This document shows, piece by piece, positions 56,983 through 64,000 of a stretch of DNA of 64,000 bases. Under the pieces are notes generated by a model that worked only from the letters and a program-made list of their open reading frames with translations, was not told where the DNA came from and searched no databases. The position numbers and the translations under genes are program-made. Source of the DNA: Flavobacterium sp. (GTDB taxonomy: Bacteria; Bacteroidota; Bacteroidia; Flavobacteriales; Flavobacteriaceae); the NCBI RefSeq assembly GCF_027531905.1, contig NZ_JAPZSU010000011.1, forward strand, positions 1-64,000. The letters run 5' to 3'. Each line of letters opens with the position of its first letter. The first letter of the stretch is position 1.

Positions 56983-59910
56983 ATGTTCAAAAAAACAATT
57001 TTATCTTTATTATTCTTATGCTCAATTTCGACTGTTGCAGCACAAGGTCCTATTGAATGGAAAGAAGCTTCAAGTAATGGGTACACATACAAATACGTTA
57101 CTAATGACGCTACGAAGGCCCGTTTCTATACTTTAAAAAACGGTTTAACTGTAATTTTAAGCCCTACTAAAAAAGACCCTCGTATCCAGGCTTACATCGC
57201 TATTAAAGCAGGAAGCAAAACCGATCCATCTACCAATACTGGATTAGCACATTACTTAGAGCACATGCTTTTTAAAGGAACGGATAAATACGGAACCTTG
57301 GATTGGGCTAAAGAAAAAGTAGAATTAGATAAAATTGACGCTTTATATGAGCAATTCAACAAATCAAAAGACAGCATCGAAAGAAAAGAAATCTATAAGA
57401 AAATCGATCAAACTTCGGGAGTTGCCAGTAAATATGCTATTGCCAATGAGTACGACAAAATGATGTCTGCTATGGGCGCTCAAGGCACCAATGCCTTTAC
57501 TTCTTTTGAGCAAACGGTATATACTGATGATGTTCCAAGTAGTTCTTTGGATAAATACTTAGCCGTACAAGCCGAGCGTTTTAGAAATCCAATCCTAAGA
57601 ATTTTTCATACCGAATTAGAAGCCGTTTATGAAGAAAAAAACAGAACTCTGGATAATGATGGCCGTAAAGTTTCTGAAGCGCTATTTGCCAACCTATTCA
57701 AAAAACACAATTACGGTTTACAAACCACTATTGGAACAGTTGAGCATTTAAAAAACCCATCCTTAATAGAAATCAGAAAGTATTTTAACAAATACTACGT
57801 ACCTAATAATATGGGCGTTATCTTGTCAGGTGATTTTAATCCTGATGAAGTAATTGCAAAAATTGACAAGGCTTTTGCTTATATGCAACCTAAAGCAATT
57901 GAAAAATATACTTTTGAACCAGAAGCACCAATAACAGCACCAATAACAGTTGAAATTGTTGGCCCAGACGCAGAAAGTTTTGCCATCGGTTACCGTCTTC
58001 CTGGCAACAAAGATAAAGATGCCTTATTAGCAAATTTAGTTGGACAAGTACTTACTAATGGCAAAGCTGGTTTGTTGGATTTAAATTTAGTTAAAAAACA
58101 AAAAATGCTTCGTGCAAGTGCTTTTAATTACAGCCTAATAGACTACAGCGCACTTTATTTATCTGCCGCACCTACTTCTGGTCAAACCTTAGAAGAAGCC
58201 AAAGCTTTGGTGTTAGCAGAAATAGAAAATTTAAAGAAAGGAAATTTTGATGATGATTTAATCCCATCAATCATTAACAACATTAAAAAAAGTGAAATAT
58301 ACGAAACAGAGAAATACAGTGATCGTGCAAGTAATTTAATGAGCAATTTTACTTCAGAATTAGACTGGAGAGATCAAGTTGCCTATGTGAATGATTTGTC
58401 GAAATTAAAAAAAGAAGATATTGTAGCCTTTGCTAACAAATATTTCGGCGAAAATTATGTAGTGATTTACAAAAGAAAAGGCGAAAACAAAAACAAGGTC
58501 AAAATTGAAAAACCACAAATTACTCCTGTTGAAACCAATGCGGACAAACAATCTGACTTCTTAAAACAAGTGAACGCTATTCCAAGCATTGCTTCAACAC
58601 CCGTATTTTTGGATTACAACAAAGACATTCAGAAATCTAAAATTGAAAAAGCAGAAGTACTTTATGTTCAAAACAAAGACAACTCTATTTTCAGATTAAA
58701 ATACCGCTACAAAATTGGCACATTAAACGACTTAAAACAAGGATTAGCTAGTCAATACATCCAATTTTTAGGCACGGATACAATGTCAGCCGAACAAATT
58801 TCAAAAGCATTTTATAAAATAGCTTGTAGCTTTAACATCAACACTAGCGAAGAATATACTACCGTTAGCATTGAAGGTTTACAAGAAAATTTTGAAAAAG
58901 CGGTTCAATTGTACGAAGAAGTTATTGAAAAGGCTAAGGCAGATGAAAATGCTTTGAAAGCTTTGAAAGCTAGAATTGCAAAATCTAGAAAAGATTTCAA
59001 ATCAAATAAAAATGCAATTTTACAAGGACTAACCAGCTACGCTACTTATGGCCCTGTAAACAAATTCAACAACATTCTAACTACCAATGAATTAGAGTCA
59101 TTAACAACAGAGGACTTAATGAGTCGTTTGAAAAACTTAAATAATTACGAACAAACTATTATTTATTATGGACCAGCACCATTAACTACTTTTGTGAATC
59201 AATTAAAAGCCCTACACAAAGTTCCTGCAACTTTTACTGCAACACCAGCAGCCAAAGGTTTCAAGCCATCGGTACAAACTCAAAACCAAGTGTTTTTTAC
59301 CAATTATGATATGGTACAAGCTGAAACGCGTTGGGTAAGAAATACGGAAACCTATGATGCCAATAAAAATGCAATCATTAATGTATTCAACAACTATTTC
59401 GGTGGCGGTATGGGATCAGTGGTTTTTCAAACTATCAGAGAAAGTAAAGCTTTAGCTTATAGTACCTATGGATACTATGTAGAACCTCAAAAGAAAGAAG
59501 ACAACTATCTTGTTTTAAATTATGTAGGAAGTCAAGCGGACAAATTCAAAGAGGCTACAACAGCGATGAATGAACTTTTGAACAACTTACCTGAATTAAG
59601 CGAAAATTTAAATTTAGCCAAAGGTCAAGTTAAAAAAGACATTCAAACCGAAAGAATTACGCAAGACAATATTATCTTTAATTACCTAGCAGCAAAACAA
59701 CTAGGATTAAAAGAGGATATCAGAAAAAAGACATTCTCAACTGTAGATCAAATTTCTATGAATGACCTCAAAACTTTTCACAATAACTTCATAGCCAATA
59801 AACCTTACAGTTATGCCATTGTAGCTTCTGAAAATAAGATTGATATGAATGAAATGAAAAAACTAGGAGAAATAAAGAAAGTATCTTTGGAAGAAATTTT
59901 CGGATTCTAA
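56983..59910 (+). CDS. M16 family zinc metallopeptidase
   Basis: GLAHYLEHMLFKGT (HxxEH); tandem M16 domains. Confidence 0.95.
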   Translation: MFKKTILSLLFLCSISTVAAQGPIEWKEASSNGYTYKYVTNDATKARFYTLKNGLTVILSPTKKDPRIQAYIAIKAGSKTDPSTNTGLAHYLEHMLFKGTDKYGTLDWAKEKVELDKIDALYEQFNKSKDSIERKEIYKKIDQTSGVASKYAIANEYDKMMSAMGAQGTNAFTSFEQTVYTDDVPSSSLDKYLAVQAERFRNPILRIFHTELEAVYEEKNRTLDNDGRKVSEALFANLFKKHNYGLQTTIGTVEHLKNPSLIEIRKYFNKYYVPNNMGVILSGDFNPDEVIAKIDKAFAYMQPKAIEKYTFEPEAPITAPITVEIVGPDAESFAIGYRLPGNKDKDALLANLVGQVLTNGKAGLLDLNLVKKQKMLRASAFNYSLIDYSALYLSAAPTSGQTLEEAKALVLAEIENLKKGNFDDDLIPSIINNIKKSEIYETEKYSDRASNLMSNFTSELDWRDQVAYVNDLSKLKKEDIVAFANKYFGENYVVIYKRKGENKNKVKIEKPQITPVETNADKQSDFLKQVNAIPSIASTPVFLDYNKDIQKSKIEKAEVLYVQNKDNSIFRLKYRYKIGTLNDLKQGLASQYIQFLGTDTMSAEQISKAFYKIACSFNINTSEEYTTVSIEGLQENFEKAVQLYEEVIEKAKADENALKALKARIAKSRKDFKSNKNAILQGLTSYATYGPVNKFNNILTTNELESLTTEDLMSRLKNLNNYEQTIIYYGPAPLTTFVNQLKALHKVPATFTATPAAKGFKPSVQTQNQVFFTNYDMVQAETRWVRNTETYDANKNAIINVFNNYFGGGMGSVVFQTIRESKALAYSTYGYYVEPQKKEDNYLVLNYVGSQADKFKEATTAMNELLNNLPELSENLNLAKGQVKKDIQTERITQDNIIFNYLAAKQLGLKEDIRKKTFSTVDQISMNDLKTFHNNFIANKPYSYAIVASENKIDMNEMKKLGEIKKVSLEEIFGF

Positions 59911-60009
59911 TTTTTTTATCCACTAAAGAAAGACTGCTTTTAGCGGTCTTTTTTTATATTTACAGCCATCAACAACCATTGATAAAACAAACTTAGAACA
60001 CTTACCCTA

Positions 60010-60579
60010 ATGAAAGTATATACTAAAACTGGTGACTCAGGAACCACATCCCTATTTGGAGGAACGCGAGTACCAAAAGATCACGCTCGAATTGAAAGCT
60101 ACGGCACAGTTGATGAGCTGAACTCCTACATTGGCTTGATTCGCGACCAAGAAATGGACAACCATTACAAAAACACACTCATAGAAGTGCAGGATCGCTT
60201 ATTTACTATTGGAGCCATTCTTGCCACTCCACCAGAAAAAGAGGTACTAAAAAACGGTGAATTGCGTCTGAAAAACTTAGGCATTGCTGATCAAGATATT
60301 GAATTCCTTGAAATAGAAATTGACACAATGGAAGCTTTATTGCCTCCAATGACGCATTTTGTACTTCCAGGCGGGCATACCACAGTGTCATATTGTCATA
60401 TCGCGCGTTGTGTATGCCGACGTGCAGAGCGCTTAGCGGTACATTTAAGTCATAACGAGCCAGTAGCGCCAATAGCAATTCAGTACTTAAACCGACTTTC
60501 TGACTACCTTTTTGTATTGGCACGAAAGTTGACCTTGGACTTAAACGCTGAGGAAGTAAAATGGATTCCGAGAAAGTAA
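60010..60579 (+). CDS. Cob(I)yrinic acid a,c-diamide adenosyltransferase (PduO type)
   Basis: KVYTKTGDSGTTSLFGGTRVPKDHARIESYGTVDELNSYIG. Confidence 0.95.
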   Translation: MKVYTKTGDSGTTSLFGGTRVPKDHARIESYGTVDELNSYIGLIRDQEMDNHYKNTLIEVQDRLFTIGAILATPPEKEVLKNGELRLKNLGIADQDIEFLEIEIDTMEALLPPMTHFVLPGGHTTVSYCHIARCVCRRAERLAVHLSHNEPVAPIAIQYLNRLSDYLFVLARKLTLDLNAEEVKWIPRK

Positions 60580-60734
60580 AAACTTTCTTAAAATTCAAAT
60601 TTTAAATCCCAAATTCCAATCCTTCAAAGTATAAATTTAGAAATAGGAATTTGTTTCTTGGAATTTGGATTTTCTTCTTTAGAATTTTAAAAAATAACGT
60701 TCTTAACTTTACGCAAAAATAAATCACTTTTTAC

Positions 60735-60764
60735 TTGTTTTTTTCCGTAAAAAAATTATTTTTG
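60735..60764 (+). promoter_or_regulatory. Promoter of DUF2795 gene
   Basis: TTG-N19-TATTTTTG. Confidence 0.65.
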
Positions 60765-60785
60765 CACAAATTAAATCGACAAAAT

Positions 60786-61007
60786 ATGTATTGGACATTA
60801 GAATTAGCATCTTATTTAAGTGATGCACCATGGCCTGCTAACAAAGACGAACTTATTGACTACGCTATTAGAGCTGGTGCTCCATTAGAAGTAGTAGAAA
60901 ACCTTCAATCTATTGAAGATGAGGGCGAGATATATGAATCAATGGAAGAAATTTGGCCAGATTATCCAACTGACGAAGATTATCTTTGGAACGAGGATGA
61001 GTATTAA
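60786..61007 (+). CDS. DUF2795 domain-containing protein
   Basis: MYWTLELASYLSDAPWPANKDELIDYAIRAGAPLEVVENLQSIEDEGEIYESMEEIWPDYPTDEDYLWNEDEY. Confidence 0.92.
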   Translation: MYWTLELASYLSDAPWPANKDELIDYAIRAGAPLEVVENLQSIEDEGEIYESMEEIWPDYPTDEDYLWNEDEY

Positions 61008-61093
61008 AAAGTAACCCAAGAAAAAGTCTCAAAAAAGAGGCTTTTTTTTTGTTAGTACTAACACAAAATATAAAACAGAAATACAACTAAATT

Positions 61094-64000
61094 ATGAGTT
61101 TCATAAACAGCATACTAAAAGTATTTGTAGGCGATAAATCTCAAAAAGACGTTAAAGCATTACAACCTTATCTAAATAAGATAAAAACTTTTGAAGCACC
61201 TTTACAAGCGTTGTCTCACGACGAGTTAAGAGCTAAAACCCTCTTTTTTAAAGAAAAAATAAAACAAGCTAGAGCTGAAAAAGACAGCAAAATAGCTGCT
61301 CTACAACAAGAAGTAGAAACTATTTCGGATATAGATAAAAGAGAAGATATTTATATCGCAATAGATGCTTTAGAAAAGGAAGCTTATGATATTTCTGAAA
61401 AAACCTTAATGGAAATTCTTCCTGAAGCTTTTGCAGTAGTAAAAGAAACAGCTAGACGATTCAAAGAAAACACTACCATTAGCGTTACTGCTACTCCAAA
61501 AGACAGAGAATTATCAGCTACTAAAAGCTATATCAACATTGTGGGCGATACGGCTAATTGGGCTAATTCATGGAATGCCGCTGGTAAAGAAATCACTTGG
61601 GACATGATTCACTATGATGTACAGTTGATTGGTGGAATGGTATTGCACCAAGGTAAAATTTCTGAAATGCAAACGGGTGAAGGAAAAACGTTGGTAGCAA
61701 CACTTCCATTGTATTTGAATGCTTTGACAGGAAATGGAGTACACTTGGTAACTGTGAATGATTACTTAGCAAAACGTGATAGCACATGGAAAGCACCTTT
61801 GTTCGAATTTCATGGTTTGACTGTTGATTGTATTGACAATCACGAACCTAATTCTGAAGGCAGAAAAAAAGCTTACGATGCTGATATCACTTACGGAACT
61901 AATAATGAATTTGGTTTTGATTATCTAAGAGATAATATGGCCCATTCGCCAGAAGACTTGGTACAACGCAAACACAATTACGCCATAGTCGATGAGGTGG
62001 ATTCTGTTTTGATTGATGATGCAAGAACACCGTTGATTATTTCTGGTCCAGTTCCACAAGGAGACCGTCATGAGTTTAATGAATTGAAACCAAAAATTGA
62101 AAACCTTGTAAGTTTACAACGTCAATTGGCTAATGGCTTTTTGGCAGAAGCTAAAAAACTAATCAAAGAAGGTAACACCAAAGACGGTGGTTTCAATTTA
62201 TTGAGAGCTTACAGAAGTTTACCTAAGAACAAAGCATTGATTAAGTTTTTGAGTGAAGAAGGTATCAAACAATTGCTTCAAAAAACCGAAAACCAATACA
62301 TGCAAGACAACAATCGCGAAATGCATATTGTTGACGAAGCTTTATATTTTGTAATTGAAGAAAAAAACAATCAAGTAGAATTGACGGATAATGGAATCAA
62401 ATTCCTTTCTGGCGATACGGATGCGGACTTTTTCGTTCTTCCAGACATTGGAACTGAAATTGCCGCTATAGAAAAACAAAAACTAGACAAAGATGCTGAA
62501 GCGGAAGCTAAAGAAAGATTATTCCAAGATTTTGGAGTAAAAAGCGAGCGTATTCATACTTTGACGCAATTATTAAAAGCCTACACTCTTTTTGAAAAAG
62601 ATGTTGAGTATGTAATCATGGACAATAAAATTCTTATTGTTGATGAGCAAACAGGACGTATTATGGACGGACGTCGTTATTCTGACGGATTACACCAAGC
62701 CATTGAAGCCAAAGAAAATGTAAAAATTGAAGCAGCCACTCAAACTTTTGCTACTGTTACTTTACAAAACTACTTTAGAATGTATAACAAACTAGGTGGT
62801 ATGACAGGAACAGCTGTAACAGAAGCAGGCGAGTTATGGCAAATCTACAAACTAGACGTAGTTGAAATTCCTACCAATAGAGGAATGGCTAGAATTGACA
62901 AAGACGATTTGATTTACAAAACGACTCGTGAAAAATTCAATGCCGTTATCGAAGATGTTACCGAATTATCTAAAGCCGGAAGACCGGTATTAATTGGAAC
63001 AACATCCGTTGAGATTTCTGAGTTATTGAGTAGAATGCTTAAAATGCGTGGTGTAACGCACAACGTGTTGAATGCAAAAATGCACAAACAAGAGGCTCAA
63101 ATTGTTGAGGAAGCTGGTAAACCAGGTGTGGTAACTATCGCTACAAACATGGCGGGTCGTGGAACGGATATCAAATTGACCCCAGAAGTAAAAGCAGCTG
63201 GTGGATTGGCCATTATCGGTACGGAACGTCATGATTCACGTCGTGTGGACCGTCAGTTACGTGGTCGTGCAGGTCGTCAAGGAGACCCAGGAAGTTCTCA
63301 ATTCTATGTTTCGTTAGAAGACAACTTAATGCGTTTGTTTGGTTCTGAAAGAGTAGCCAAAGTAATGGATAGAATGGGCTTACAAGAAGGTGAAGTAATT
63401 CAACATTCTATGATGACCAAATCTATTGAACGCGCACAGAAAAAAGTAGAAGAAAACAACTTTGGTGTTCGTAAACGTTTATTAGAATATGATGACGTAA
63501 TGAACGCACAACGTGAAGTGGTGTACAAACGTCGTCGTCATGCTTTATTTGGAGAACGTCTAAAACTAGACATCGCCAATATGTTGTATGACACTTGCGA
63601 ATTAATTGTTTCAAACAATAAACTAAGCAACGATTTCAAAAACTTCGAATTTGAATTGATTCGTTATTTCTCTATTACATCACCAGTTAGCGAAAGTGAT
63701 TTTGCCAAACTGAATGAAATGGAATTAACTGGAAAAGTGTACAAAGCTACTTTGGATTTTTACACTGAAAAAACAGCAAGAAGTGCTAGAGAGGCCTTCC
63801 CTATTATCAAAAGTGTATATGAGGACCAAAACAATCAATTCGAACGTATTGTAGTTCCTTTCTCAGACGGAATCAAATCCTTGAATGTGGTGACCGATTT
63901 GAAAAAAGCTTACGATACTGAAGGAGCACAATTGGTAGCTGATTTTGAGAAAAACATCACTTTAGCGATTGTAGACGAAGCTTGGAAAAAACATTTACGT
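61094..64000 (+). CDS. secA: Preprotein translocase ATPase SecA, truncated by window end (absent from supplied ORF track)
   Basis: ATG at 61094, [19 protein letters not shown]...; [41 protein letters not shown]. Confidence 0.97.
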   Translation, partial: MSFINSILKVFVGDKSQKDVKALQPYLNKIKTFEAPLQALSHDELRAKTLFFKEKIKQARAEKDSKIAALQQEVETISDIDKREDIYIAIDALEKEAYDISEKTLMEILPEAFAVVKETARRFKENTTISVTATPKDRELSATKSYINIVGDTANWANSWNAAGKEITWDMIHYDVQLIGGMVLHQGKISEMQTGEGKTLVATLPLYLNALTGNGVHLVTVNDYLAKRDSTWKAPLFEFHGLTVDCIDNHEPNSEGRKKAYDADITYGTNNEFGFDYLRDNMAHSPEDLVQRKHNYAIVDEVDSVLIDDARTPLIISGPVPQGDRHEFNELKPKIENLVSLQRQLANGFLAEAKKLIKEGNTKDGGFNLLRAYRSLPKNKALIKFLSEEGIKQLLQKTENQYMQDNNREMHIVDEALYFVIEEKNNQVELTDNGIKFLSGDTDADFFVLPDIGTEIAAIEKQKLDKDAEAEAKERLFQDFGVKSERIHTLTQLLKAYTLFEKDVEYVIMDNKILIVDEQTGRIMDGRRYSDGLHQAIEAKENVKIEAATQTFATVTLQNYFRMYNKLGGMTGTAVTEAGELWQIYKLDVVEIPTNRGMARIDKDDLIYKTTREKFNAVIEDVTELSKAGRPVLIGTTSVEISELLSRMLKMRGVTHNVLNAKMHKQEAQIVEEAGKPGVVTIATNMAGRGTDIKLTPEVKAAGGLAIIGTERHDSRRVDRQLRGRAGRQGDPGSSQFYVSLEDNLMRLFGSERVAKVMDRMGLQEGEVIQHSMMTKSIERAQKKVEENNFGVRKRLLEYDDVMNAQREVVYKRRRHALFGERLKLDIANMLYDTCELIVSNNKLSNDFKNFEFELIRYFSITSPVSESDFAKLNEMELTGKVYKATLDFYTEKTARSAREAFPIIKSVYEDQNNQFERIVVPFSDGIKSLNVVTDLKKAYDTEGAQLVADFEKNITLAIVDEAWKKHLR

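Noticed and set aside
60206-60598. 130-aa antisense ORF over the adenosyltransferase
   Set aside because: Fully embedded opposite a well-recognised enzyme gene.
1-64000. tRNA, rRNA, transposase or prophage genes
   Set aside because: Read through all intergenic gaps and ORFs; none with convincing signatures.

Overview
AT-rich Bacteroidetes chromosome window, most likely Flavobacterium. This is inferred from TTG-N17-19-TAnnTTTG promoters, SusC-like and PCMD proteins, a bshC gene and DUF4295 next to rpmG/rpmB. I found no rRNA, tRNA, CRISPR array or recognisable transposase. The core genes include accB/accC with a carboxylase beta subunit, bshC, ndk, ftsY, rpmG, rpmB, cinA, a 2-oxoacid dehydrogenase E2, an ABC-F protein, a LolD-type ATPase, M16 peptidase, a cobalamin adenosyltransferase and a truncated secA that runs off the end. 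Accessory parts include a ParE-type TA pair, an MNT/HepT TA pair, a region of small + strand genes (about 10.9-14.8 kb) with a shared hairpin repeat after most genes, an HD + Pycsar-effector-like (DUF5706) membrane protein, and a very large phosphoesterase / kinase-like / beta-barrel fusion. The most unusual signals are several families of non-coding or coding-inserted repeats: (TTTTGGG)19 at the window start; a 4-copy ~150-200 bp ACCACATAG...CTATGTGGT element; a GCGGCATCC...AAGATATAG structured element; GC-rich palindromes inserted in frame in two protein genes; and a four-helix-bundle (IVP) gene bracketed by long inverted repeats, one side expanded into a 17-bp tandem array. All calls come from reading the sequence; no database search was possible.
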